A program made the position numbers and the translations under genes. A DNA stretch of 6,548 bases from Deltaproteobacteria bacterium. GTDB taxonomy: Bacteria; Myxococcota_A; UBA796; UBA2385. Location of the stretch: contig WGAH01000075.1 of NCBI GenBank assembly GCA_015489145.1, positions 1-6,548 on the forward strand, given 5' to 3'. Positions 1 through 6,277 of this stretch are shown here, in pieces (the first letter of the stretch is position 1; the number at the start of each line of letters is the position of its first letter). Under the pieces are notes generated by a model, which did not search any database, was not told the DNA's origin, and saw only the letters and a list, made by a program, of their open reading frames with translations.

Positions 1-142
1 CCTGCCGCATGGTCGCCCCGGCCCTCGAGGAGCTCGGCCGCCGCCACGCCGGCCGGCTCATCGTCGCCAAGGTGGACACCGACCGCCACCAGCGCCACGC
101 CGCCGCCCTCGGGGTGCGCGGCATCCCGACCCTGGCCCTGTT
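1..142 (+). CDS. trxC: Fold-back copy of the trxC central and 3' portion (partial)
   Basis: Read on the + strand in the frame of the ATG at 9, this encodes CRMVAPALEELG and then KVDTDRHQRHAAAL, identical to minus-strand trxC residues 72-107. It then continues GVRGIPTLALFEGG, the expected thioredoxin strand with the cis-Pro loop. Bases 1-111 duplicate 253-143 in reverse complement. Bases 112-142 are the only copy of the true downstream sequence. After about 143-156 the + frame re-enters the complement of the gene and is no longer biological, although it stays open to 572. This should not be annotated as a second thioredoxin gene. It is best used to extend the minus-strand trxC by roughly 11-14 residues. 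Confidence 0.8.
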
Positions 143-253
143 CGAGGGCGGCGGCGTGGCGCTGGTGGCGGTCGGTGTCCACCTTGGCGACGATGAGCCG
201 GCCGGCGTGGCGGCGGCCGAGCTCCTCGAGGGCCGGGGCGACCATGCGGCAGG
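1..253. repeat. Perfect inverted repeat at the left end: 111-bp arms, 31-bp spacer
   Basis: Arm 1-111 is the exact reverse complement of arm 143-253, compared base by base. Pairing fails at 112/142. The spacer is 112-142. The innermost 11-14 bases of the arms (CGCCGCCCTCG at 101-111 against its complement at 143-153) may be a short natural inverted repeat in trxC, which would explain why the strand folded there. The repeat lies inside one gene and duplicates coding sequence in opposite orientation, so a fold-back chimera is far more likely than a biological repeat. Confidence 0.97.
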
Positions 254-464
254 GGGCGCACCACTCGGCCCAGAAGTCGACGAGCACCGGCACCGGGCTG
301 GAGCGCACGAGGCGGTCGAGGGTGTCGTCGTCGACGTGCAGGGGCGTGCCGCTGACGTCGAGGGGGGCCTTGCAGGCGCCGCAGCGGGGGCCGCTGTCGA
401 GGCGGTCGGGGGCGACCCGGTTGATGCGGTGGCACCGCGGGCAGGCGAAGGCGAGCTTGTCCAT
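143..464 (-). CDS. trxC: Thioredoxin 2 (zinc-ribbon thioredoxin), N-terminal 107 residues; 3' end lost to the fold-back
   Basis: A cytoplasmic thiol-disulfide reductase of the Trx2 type. The N-terminal zinc ribbon has two Cys pairs, CPRC (C8, C11) and CGAC (C28, C31). A thioredoxin fold follows, with active site WCAPC (W68-C72) in the context VDFWAEWCAPC and the later KVDTD strand. Order and spacing match E. coli Trx2, about 139 residues long. The ATG at 464 is supported by GGAGG at 471-475, six bases upstream. Genuine coding ends at about 143. The native continuation GVRGIPTLALF, which carries the cis-proline (P113), is read on the + strand at 111-143, so the minus-strand reading below 143 is artefactual although it stays open to the edge. 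About 20 C-terminal residues are missing. It is divergent from ctaA across 133 bp. Family assignment is firm; the exact 3' end cannot be known here. Confidence 0.92.
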
Positions 465-597
465 CGAGAACCTCCGGTCGGGCGGGCCGGCGGCGGCACC
501 GGCGCGCCGGTTCGCCGTTCAAGGTGGACACGCCTCGCCGCGGGTCCAGCCCCTCCCCCCGCACTGGGATAGGCCCCGGCGGCGGAGGGCGGAAGCC
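465..597. promoter_or_regulatory. Divergent trxC/ctaA intergenic region with a 14-bp palindrome
   Basis: This 133-bp gap separates the trxC start (464, minus) from the ctaA start (598, plus) and must hold both promoters unless they lie inside genes. It contains the perfect palindrome ACCGGCGCGCCGGT at 498-511, a possible operator or just a GC-rich chance match. GATAGG at 568-573 is a weak -10-like element for ctaA, with no clear -35 partner. TTGAAC on the minus strand (near 514-519) resembles a -35 for trxC but has no AT-rich -10 at the right distance. Ribosome binding sites are GGAGG at 471-475 (trxC) and GGAGGG at 584-589 (ctaA). The divergent arrangement is certain; the specific elements are weak. 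Confidence 0.45.
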
Positions 598-1545
598 ATG
601 CACGAATCGCGCGCCGGGACCGGCATCGCGGAGGCCTCCCACCCCCGGGTGCGAGCCTTTTCCGCGCTGGCCTGGACCCACCTCGCCTGGCTGCTCGGCG
701 TCATCCTGTTCGGGGCCTGGGTTCGCATCACCCACTCCGGGGCGGGCTGCGGCGAGCACTGGCCCCTGTGCGACGGCGAGGTGATCCCCTTCGCGCCGAG
801 CACCGAGAAGCTCATCGAGTTCACCCACCGGGCCACCAGCGGCCTGCTCGGGCTGCTGTCGCTGGCGCTGCTCGTCCTGTCGCGGTGGGCGCCGGTGGAC
901 CCGCGCGCCCGGCGGGCGGCGGCTGCCACCTTCGCCCTGGTGGTGGTGGAGTCGCTCCTCGGCGCCGGGCTGGTGCTGTTCCACCTCGTCGAGGACGACG
1001 CCTCCACGGCGCGGGCGGTGGTGGTGGCGCTCCACCTGGCCAACACCCTGCTGCTGGTGGCGGCGGCGACGATGGCGGCCTTCTGGGCGCGCCCGGGCCG
1101 GCCGACCGGGGGTCGCCTCGGCGGTCCCGTCGCCTGGACGCTGGCCGGGCTGCTGGTGGGGGTGGGCATGGCCGGCGCGGTCACGGCCCTGGGCGACACG
1201 CTGTTTCCGCCGGCCGAGGTGGGCGGGGCGCCGGCGGTGGGCGATCCCCACCACTTCCTCGTCCGCCTGCGCGTCGTCCACCCGGTGCTCGCCGGCCTCG
1301 TCGGCTCGGCCCTCGTCGTGTGGGCGGGCATGGCTCGGGCCCGCCTCGGCGACGCCGCGTCCCGGGCGCGCACCTGGGGGGTGCAGGGGATCGTCCTCGC
1401 CCAGTTCACCGCCGGCGCCCTCACCATCGCCCTGCGCGCCCCGGGCTGGATGCAGCTCGTCCACCTGTTCCTCGCGGACCTCCTCTGGGTCGCGCTGGTG
1501 ATCCTCCTCGCCGGCCTGCCGGGTCGCGGGGAGGCGGGCCGGTGA
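598..1545 (+). CDS. ctaA: Heme A synthase (CtaA/Cox15 family)
   Basis: A 315-residue integral membrane protein that oxidises the C8 methyl group of heme O to give heme A for aa3-type cytochrome oxidase. Around eight hydrophobic helices are visible. Family landmarks occur in order: WVRITHSGAGCGEHWPLC (about 41-58), with C51 and C58 in the first extracytoplasmic loop at the spacing of the Bacillus CtaA pair; EFTHR with E74 and H77; ALHLANT with H146; RVVHP with H228; and QLVHLFLADLLW with H287 or H289 region histidine near the last helix. These histidines match the two heme-ligand pairs of the duplicated four-helix bundles. The corresponding loop in the second half (about 199-222) has no Cys. 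ATG 598 is chosen because GGAGGG lies at 584-589; the frame is open further upstream but gives non-membrane low-complexity sequence. The stop overlaps the next start. No oxidase subunit or ctaB is present here. Confidence 0.93.
   Translation: MHESRAGTGIAEASHPRVRAFSALAWTHLAWLLGVILFGAWVRITHSGAGCGEHWPLCDGEVIPFAPSTEKLIEFTHRATSGLLGLLSLALLVLSRWAPVDPRARRAAAATFALVVVESLLGAGLVLFHLVEDDASTARAVVVALHLANTLLLVAAATMAAFWARPGRPTGGRLGGPVAWTLAGLLVGVGMAGAVTALGDTLFPPAEVGGAPAVGDPHHFLVRLRVVHPVLAGLVGSALVVWAGMARARLGDAASRARTWGVQGIVLAQFTAGALTIALRAPGWMQLVHLFLADLLWVALVILLAGLPGRGEAGR
1528..1534 (+). promoter_or_regulatory. Ribosome binding site deciding the GTG start of the glycosyltransferase
   Basis: GGGGAGG lies seven bases upstream of the GTG at 1542, inside the end of ctaA. 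It supports the GTG start that overlaps the ctaA stop codon (GTGA at 1542-1545) over any internal start, so the two genes are probably translated in a coupled way. Confidence 0.6.
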
Positions 1546-2225
1546 GGCTCGGCCTCGCGGTCCCCTTCTACGACGAGGCGCCGCTGGTCGACGCGGTGGT
1601 GGCCGACCTCCGGCGCGCCCTCGCGGGACTGGACGCGGTGGTGGTCCTCGTCGACAACGGTTCCACCGACGGGACGGGGCGGAAGCTCGACGCCCTGGCC
1701 GACGGCGGGCGCCTCCGGGCGCTGCACCTCCCCGAAAACGCCGGCTACGGCGGAGGGATCCTCGCCGGCCTCCGCGCGCTGCCCGGCGACCGCGAGGCGG
1801 TGGGCTGGGCCTGGGGCGACGGGCAGGTCGACCCGGCGATCCTGCCGCGCCTGCTCCGCCGGCTGGAGGACGGGGCCGACCTCGCCAAGGCCCGGCGGGT
1901 CGAGCGCCGGGACGGGTGGCGGCGCCGCCTCGTCACCGCCGCCTACGCCGGGGTGATGCGCGGCCTCGGGGCGCGGACGCGGGACGTGAACGGCTGCCCC
2001 AAGCTCCTGCGCCGGGCGGCCTTCGCCCGCATCGCCCCCCGCTCCGCGGACTGGTTCCTCGACGCCGAGGTGGTGCTGGCCGCCGAGTCCCTCGGCCTCC
2101 GCATCGCCGAGGAGCCCGCGGTCATGGCCCCCCGGGCCGCGGGGCGCAGCAAGGTCGACTGGCGCACCGTCGCCGAGTTCGCCGGCCACCTCGCCCGCTG
2201 GCGCCTGACCGGGCGCGCCGGCTGA
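1542..2225 (+). CDS. Family 2 glycosyltransferase (GT-A fold, dolichol/polyprenyl-phosphate sugar transferase-like)
   Basis: A 227-residue soluble GT-A enzyme expected to transfer a sugar from a nucleotide donor at the inner face of the membrane. Visible motifs are the N-terminal strand LGLAVPFYDEAPLV (3-16), the nucleotide-binding VDNGSTDGT (37-45), PENAGYGGGI (64-73), an acidic WGDGQVDP (91-98) in the place of the usual DADGQ metal site, DVNGCPKLLRR (148-158), and the acceptor-side SADWFLDAEVV (168-178). GRSKVDW (201-207) resembles the C-terminal strand of DPM1-like enzymes. It lacks the C-terminal membrane helices of longer DPM-like proteins. It starts at GTG 1542, overlapping the ctaA stop, so it is co-transcribed with ctaA although no biochemical link is obvious. 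The substrate cannot be told from sequence. Confidence 0.92.
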   Translation: MRLGLAVPFYDEAPLVDAVVADLRRALAGLDAVVVLVDNGSTDGTGRKLDALADGGRLRALHLPENAGYGGGILAGLRALPGDREAVGWAWGDGQVDPAILPRLLRRLEDGADLAKARRVERRDGWRRRLVTAAYAGVMRGLGARTRDVNGCPKLLRRAAFARIAPRSADWFLDAEVVLAAESLGLRIAEEPAVMAPRAAGRSKVDWRTVAEFAGHLARWRLTGRAG

Positions 2226-2278
2226 GGGTCCCCGGGCCGGGCCGACCCGGGCGGCGGCGGGCCTGGGCACGGAGCCCG
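2226..2278. terminator. Convergent intergenic region with weak GC-rich hairpins
   Basis: The 53-bp gap lies between two converging genes. GGGTC (2226-2230) can pair with GACCC (2244-2248), CCCGGG occurs at 2231-2236 and 2246-2251, and GGGC (2265-2268) can pair with GCCC (2274-2277). None is followed by a T-run on either strand, so an intrinsic terminator is possible by position but weakly supported by sequence. Confidence 0.25.
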
Positions 2279-3874
2279 CTACAACAGCGGGCCGAAGACG
2301 ACGTAGGCGGTGCCGCAGGCCGTGAGATCGTCGGTCGAGGCGAGCCAGGAGCCCACCACCACGTCCAGCGCGCCGTCGCCGTCCAGGTCGATGTCGCCGG
2401 CCACGGCGCTGCCCGTCTCCTTGCCGACCCCGGTGACCCCCTCGAAGACCGCCGCCGAGTCCGCCAGGCTCCGCCGGCCCGAGAACGGCCCGAGCGCGAG
2501 CCAGGCCCGGCCGGGTTTCTTGTTCTTGTACCGCATCTGCTCGGCGCCGACGAGCAGGTCACCGAAGCCATCCCCGTCCAGGTCGCCGGCCCGGTCCACG
2601 GAGGTTCCCGCCGTCTCGCCGTCCTCCGTGCCGAGCAGCACCCCGTCGGCCTCGGCGGCGGACACCCAGCCGCTGGGCTCGCTCGTGAACACGTAGACCG
2701 CGCCGGCCCGGTCGATCCCCGAGGCGTCGCTTTCCGGTGCCGGGATCGCCAGGTCGTCCAGCCCGTCGCCGTCGAGGTCTCCGACCGCGCGCGCCCCGCC
2801 GAGCGCCTCGTCGGTGTGGGTGCCGTACACCACGAAATCGGCGTCCTCCGCCTGCCGGTCCTCCGTCACCGGGTCGAGGAACACGAACACCGCGCCGGCG
2901 TACCCGATGCCCTTCGCCGACCAGTACACGCTCACCACGGCCGCCTCGTCCTCGCCGTCCCCGTCGACATCCCCCACCGAGGCCCCGCTCGTCCCGTAGG
3001 TGATGTCGTCCCCCGCGTCGGCGGTGATCTCGAAGCCGTCGGCCAGCTCCGCATCCGCCGTCACCGGCCCGTAGAGCACCCAGGCCTTGCCCGGCACCGC
3101 GTCCACGTCGACGAGGAGGAGGTCCGCCACCTCGTCGCCGTCGAAGTCCCCGGTCGTCGCGAGCGTGACGTAGCCGGAGCCCCGAGCGTCGCCGTAGGCC
3201 ACCGTGAACACGTCGAGGTCCTCCCACCCCTGGTCGCCGACCAGCGGGCCCGAGACCACGCAGGCGGAGTGTCCGTCCTCGCCGCAACCGACCGTCGGCA
3301 CGTCGGCGTAGCCGTCGCCCGTCACGTCCCCGGGAGCGCCAACCCAGGCCTTCCACCACGACTCGCCCTCGGGAAGCGCGACCTGGGCCTTCGCCACGGC
3401 GGCGACGTCCACCGTGCCCGTGCGCGGCCCATCCGCGAGGTCGAGCAGGGCCCAAACCTGCCGGTCGTCCCTCGGCTTGCTCGTGACGAGCAGGTCGGCG
3501 GCGCCGTCGCCGTCGAGGTCCGCGCCAGACGCCATGCCCACCGTGAGCACCTCTCCCGCCGCCGAGCCCCGCACCGCGAGGGCGTCGCTGCCGAGGTCGT
3601 AGTCGACCGGGTCGCAAGCGGGGTCCTCGCCGTCGCAATCCTGGTCGACCCCGTCGCCGCAGGCATCCTCGGCGCCCGGGTGCACCGAGGCGTCGGAATC
3701 GTCGCAGTCCTCGTCGCCCGCGTAGCCGTCGCCGTCGGCGTCCACCGGCCCCGCCGTGTCGTCGGCCTCACCGCCGCCATCCCCCGGCGCCACGGCGCCC
3801 GTGTCCTCGTCGGCCTTGCCCCCGCAAGCGGCGAGGAGCACCCACGGGAGCATCCAGGTGATTCGCGCGTTCAT
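2279..3874 (-). CDS. Outer-surface lipoprotein with MopE-type metal-binding motif and seven FG-GAP repeats
   Basis: A 531-residue predicted lipoprotein. A short signal peptide ends in the lipobox LLAAC (13-17), with C17 lipidated and Gly at +2, so transport to the outer membrane is plausible. An acidic, Gly-rich linker (18-42) follows. Residues 45-88 form a MopE-type motif: DADGDGYAG, then DCDD, PGAEDACGDGVDQDCDGEDPAC, with C57, C72, C80 and C87. Next come seven FG-GAP/integrin-like repeats whose calcium loops (consensus DxDGDGxxD) start near residues 119, 183, 243, 302, 366, 431 and 496. The spacing of 59-65 residues fits a seven-bladed beta-propeller. Loop 2 has Thr in its third position and loop 3 has Glu where the sixth-position Gly is usual. 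The ATG at 3874 has GGAGGG (3881-3886) six bases upstream. The role is unknown; adhesion, matrix or metal binding is typical of such proteins. A 200-bp gap upstream suggests its own promoter. Confidence 0.9.
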   Translation of the reverse strand: MNARITWMLPWVLLAACGGKADEDTGAVAPGDGGGEADDTAGPVDADGDGYAGDEDCDDSDASVHPGAEDACGDGVDQDCDGEDPACDPVDYDLGSDALAVRGSAAGEVLTVGMASGADLDGDGAADLLVTSKPRDDRQVWALLDLADGPRTGTVDVAAVAKAQVALPEGESWWKAWVGAPGDVTGDGYADVPTVGCGEDGHSACVVSGPLVGDQGWEDLDVFTVAYGDARGSGYVTLATTGDFDGDEVADLLLVDVDAVPGKAWVLYGPVTADAELADGFEITADAGDDITYGTSGASVGDVDGDGEDEAAVVSVYWSAKGIGYAGAVFVFLDPVTEDRQAEDADFVVYGTHTDEALGGARAVGDLDGDGLDDLAIPAPESDASGIDRAGAVYVFTSEPSGWVSAAEADGVLLGTEDGETAGTSVDRAGDLDGDGFGDLLVGAEQMRYKNKKPGRAWLALGPFSGRRSLADSAAVFEGVTGVGKETGSAVAGDIDLDGDGALDVVVGSWLASTDDLTACGTAYVVFGPLL

Positions 3875-4074
3875 GGCGTGCCCTCCGGTTCGCTGGCGGG
3901 AAGGAGGTCGAGCTCGAGAGGAGCGTACTCCCCGCGCGCATCACGGTACATGAGAACCGGGCAGGGTGCTCGGCCGGCCGTGCTCGATGGCCGGAGGGTC
4001 CCGGGATGGGACGAGCGGTCCCGGCGGACCCGGAGGCCGATCCCCGGAGCAGAGCGGCCCTCGGGTCGGCGCGG
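3875..4074 (-). promoter_or_regulatory. Leader and presumed promoter region of the lipoprotein gene
   Basis: This 200-bp gap lies between the phosphoesterase stop and the lipoprotein start, both on the minus strand. It contains the lipoprotein ribosome binding site (GGAGGG, minus strand, at 3881-3886) and the palindrome TCGAGCTCGA near 3908. I find no convincing -35/-10 pair. The length of the gap, compared with the tighter spacing upstream, suggests separate transcription, but this is positional inference. No small gene with a good start and motif is visible. Confidence 0.35.
3998..4030 (-). terminator. Two small hairpins downstream of the phosphoesterase gene
   Basis: GTCCC (3998-4002) pairs with GGGAC (4008-4012) around a 5-base loop, and GGTCC (4017-4021) pairs with GGACC (4026-4030) around a 4-base loop. 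Both lie 45-80 bases after the minus-strand stop at 4075. Stems are only 5 bp and there is no T-run, so termination is a guess based on location. Confidence 0.25.
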
Positions 4075-5325
4075 CTACTCCTCCTCGGCGCCGAGGGTGC
4101 GGTGGGGGTGCCGGGCCGCGACCGCCTCGACGGCCCGGGCCTCCGGGGCGCGCGCCTCGGCGGCCTCCTGGGCGGTCAGGGCCCTCGAGAGGCGGGTCCG
4201 TTCCTCGCGGGTGCCCAGCAGGCGGCGCACGTCGGGGAGGATGTCGAAGACGCTGGTGGGAACGTAGCCCTGGGGGAGCGGCGGGCAGGGGGCCTCGAGG
4301 ATCTGGCTCGACACGACGCGGCCGTCGACGAGGTGGGCCTCGACCCACTGCTTCGGCAGGGGCACGCTGCTGCCGTCGTCCCGCAAGGCGAACTCCGCCC
4401 GCAGGCAGCCCGAACGCAGGATCTTGCGGTCGCCCCAGGTCCACCACGACGGCCGGTGCTCGTGGCCGAGCACGACCAGGCGCACCTCCTGGCTGCGTTG
4501 CAGGGCGTCGCGCCAGCGGTCGGCCACGCGCACGTCCGGGTCGGCCGAGCCGAGGCGGTGGACGATCTCCTTGAACATCGTCCAGGTGAGGCGCTTGAGG
4601 GGGTCGCGCCGCCGCACCAGGTCGGCGAGGTAGTCCCGCGTCCAGTAACGCCAGAAGGCGCCGACCAGCAGCTCGCGGGTCTCGGGCATCAGCTCGAAGA
4701 TGCGTTCCCGGGGGCGCAGGCGGTCGAAGTGGTACAGCAGCGGCTGCATGGGCATCGCCACCTCGAGGAGCGCCACGCTGCCCCACGGCAGCGCCACGAT
4801 GGGCCGCCCCTCGTAGCGGGCGAGGGGGCGGGCCGGGTCGACGGCGAACATCACGTCGGACTGCTGGCCGTGCTCGACGTGCACGTCGCCCTGCCGCCAG
4901 GCGAAGCCGGCGAAGACCACGCGCTCGTCGCCGCCGAGCCGCGCCCGGATGGCCGCCCGCAGCTCGGGCAGCACCAGCTCGGCGTCGTGGTTGCCGACGA
5001 CGAAGACGACGCGGCGGTCGGCGCCGCCGGCCAGGAAGCGCCGCAGGGCCTCGAAGAAGCCGGGGTGCGCCGCGGCCACGGCCTCGAGCTTGGCCAGAGC
5101 CAGGGCGGCGTCGACGTGTCGGGGCCAGGCGCCGTCCACCGGGGTCTTGAGGAAGTCGAAGGTGTCGCCGTTGAGCACCAGGTCCACCGCGCCCCGGGCC
5201 GCCGCGCGCCGCTCGATCAGCTCGGCCAGCCAGGCGTCGTGGCCCTCGGGAAAGTCGTCGGTGACGCCGCCGGCGCCGATCTCGATGTCGCTGAGGATGA
5301 GGAGGGTTCGTTCGTCGCGAGGCAT
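4075..5325 (-). CDS. Calcineurin-like metallophosphoesterase with Asp-x-Glu in motif I
   Basis: A 416-residue predicted cytoplasmic metallophosphoesterase. Family motifs in order: LSDIEIG (11-17), where the usual D-x-H is D13-x-E15; LNGDTFDF (51-58), the GDxxD motif with D54 and D57; VVGNHDAE (109-116), the GNHD motif; VEHGQQSD (150-157), supplying the next histidine H152; and VLGHEHRPSWW (285-295), the GHxH motif. Residues 195-280 form an alpha-rich insertion, and the last 40 residues are an Ala/Glu/Arg-rich tail. At 416 residues it is larger than LpxH or YfcE types. There is no signal peptide or membrane helix. The ATG at 5325 starts just before motif I. It has no Shine-Dalgarno-like sequence, and TATACC sits six bases upstream, so a leaderless transcript is possible. 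The upstream membrane-protein gene ends 57 bp away. The substrate is not predictable. Confidence 0.92.
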   Translation of the reverse strand: MPRDERTLLILSDIEIGAGGVTDDFPEGHDAWLAELIERRAAARGAVDLVLNGDTFDFLKTPVDGAWPRHVDAALALAKLEAVAAAHPGFFEALRRFLAGGADRRVVFVVGNHDAELVLPELRAAIRARLGGDERVVFAGFAWRQGDVHVEHGQQSDVMFAVDPARPLARYEGRPIVALPWGSVALLEVAMPMQPLLYHFDRLRPRERIFELMPETRELLVGAFWRYWTRDYLADLVRRRDPLKRLTWTMFKEIVHRLGSADPDVRVADRWRDALQRSQEVRLVVLGHEHRPSWWTWGDRKILRSGCLRAEFALRDDGSSVPLPKQWVEAHLVDGRVVSSQILEAPCPPLPQGYVPTSVFDILPDVRRLLGTREERTRLSRALTAQEAAEARAPEARAVEAVAARHPHRTLGAEEE

Positions 5326-5331
5326 GGCGGG

Positions 5332-5337
5332 GGTATA
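5332..5337 (-). promoter_or_regulatory. Possible -10 element giving a leaderless phosphoesterase mRNA
   Basis: The minus strand reads TATACC here, six bases before the ATG at 5325, in otherwise very GC-rich DNA. A start site about seven bases downstream would fall on the ATG. No Shine-Dalgarno sequence lies between. No good -35 is visible 16-18 bases upstream, so confidence is low. The 57-bp gap is also bracketed by a 7-bp inverted repeat (5327-5333 with 5376-5382). Confidence 0.25.
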
Positions 5338-5382
5338 GCCCGGACGAGGCCCGGCGCGGCGAGCCCGTTCGCGAGCCCCCGC

Positions 5383-6277
5383 TCAGCCCGGCCCGGCCTC
5401 CGTCGGCTTCGCGGCCTCCGGCGGCAGCGCCCCCGGACTGGCCCCCGGAATGATCGCCTCGACCTTCTCGACGGGGCAGTCGCGGGCGAAGTCCATGCCC
5501 GCCGGGAGCGGCGCCCCCCGCAGGACCCAGGCGCCGACGCGCTCGCCGTCCCGCGCCGGCAGGCCCAGCGCCGCCGTCAGCAGGCGGGTCAGCGCGAGGT
5601 GGGCGTCGGGGAGGCGGTCGCGGTGGAGCACCACCCCCGCCCAGCCGTCCCCGGCCAGGCGCCGGGCGTCGGCGCGCAGGCAGGCGAGCACGCGCGGGTC
5701 GTCGAGGCGGAAGGGCGGGTCCTCGCCGGCCTGCACCGCGTCGACGAGGGCCTCGGCGTGCTGCACCAGGTAGCTCCGCTGCCGGATGTCCTCGATTTCG
5801 AGGGACTCGGCGATGGGGCGGCCGTGGGCGAGCTGCCAGGTCATGTAGAAGTCGTCGAAGGGGAGCTGCACGATGGCCCCCGGCGGCAGCGCCGAGAGGG
5901 CCTCGACCAGCTCGGGCGGCGGGCGCGGATCGAAGGCGAAGCCCGAGATCCCGGCCGGCGCGCGCTCGTGGGCGTGGTCGACCGCCAGCCCGGCCAGCAG
6001 GATCACGAGGACCTGCGGCCGCAGCGCCGGCCAGCGCCCGAGCGCCCGGGCGACGGCGAAGGCCGCGGCCATCGCCAGGGGCGTGGCGACGAGGATGCCC
6101 AGCCGGCACCAGCCCCAGATGAAGCGCAGGGGCGGGAGCAGCTTCTCGACCCACCAGGCCGGCAGGCGCGGCGGGTCGGCAACGAGAGCCCCCGGGTCGT
6201 TGGTCCACACGAGGAAGGGCCCGAGCGACAGGACGAGGAGGGCGAGGGCGAGGAGCAGCCAGCCGCGCGCCCGCCGG
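5383..6277 (-). CDS. Polytopic membrane protein, GT-C glycosyltransferase-like, C-terminal part
   Basis: The genuine minus-strand coding is about 297 residues ending at the TGA at 5383-5385. It begins inside a helix, GWLLLALALLVLSLGPFLVW. Then come a periplasmic loop with PAWWVEKLLPPLRFIWGWCRLG, two more hydrophobic segments (LGILVATPLAMAAAFAVA and QVLVILLAGLAV), and a soluble C-terminal domain of about 185 residues containing LPPGAIVQLPFDD, YMTWQLAHGRPIAESLE and DPRVLACLRADARRL. The pattern of terminal helices, a PPGAIVQLP strand and an HGRPI segment resembles the C-terminal end of large GT-C or YfhO-like membrane proteins, so a role in transferring sugars from lipid carriers is an inference. 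The apparent ATG at 6309 lies in the fold-back spacer and is false. The native upstream part is on the + strand at 6278-6548. The gene precedes the phosphoesterase by 57 bp, possibly in one operon. Confidence 0.72.

Noticed and set aside
9..572. Plus-strand open frame of 187 codons beginning with thioredoxin-like sequence
   Set aside because: Only about the first 45 codons are thioredoxin, copied by the fold-back. The rest is the antisense of trxC and of the intergenic region.
58..2270. Very long minus-strand open frames opposite ctaA and the glycosyltransferase
   Set aside because: They are Arg/Pro/Gly/Ala-rich antisense frames expected in GC-rich DNA, without motifs. The plus strand carries the recognisable proteins.
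2279..3655. Recurring short DNA motif (like CCGTCGAGGTC) as a CRISPR or regulatory repeat array
   Set aside because: The copies are the codons for the Asp/Gly calcium loops, about 180-195 bp apart and divergent, so they reflect protein repeats.
1916..4267. 783-codon plus-strand frame opposite the FG-GAP lipoprotein
   Set aside because: It is low-complexity and His/Arg/Val/Pro-rich, with no domain. It is the shadow of the Asp/Gly-rich repeats on the minus strand.
3941..6208. 755-codon minus-strand frame overlapping the phosphoesterase and membrane protein
   Set aside because: It is Arg/Pro-rich and in a different frame from the motif-bearing proteins; it spans two genes and has no recognisable domain.
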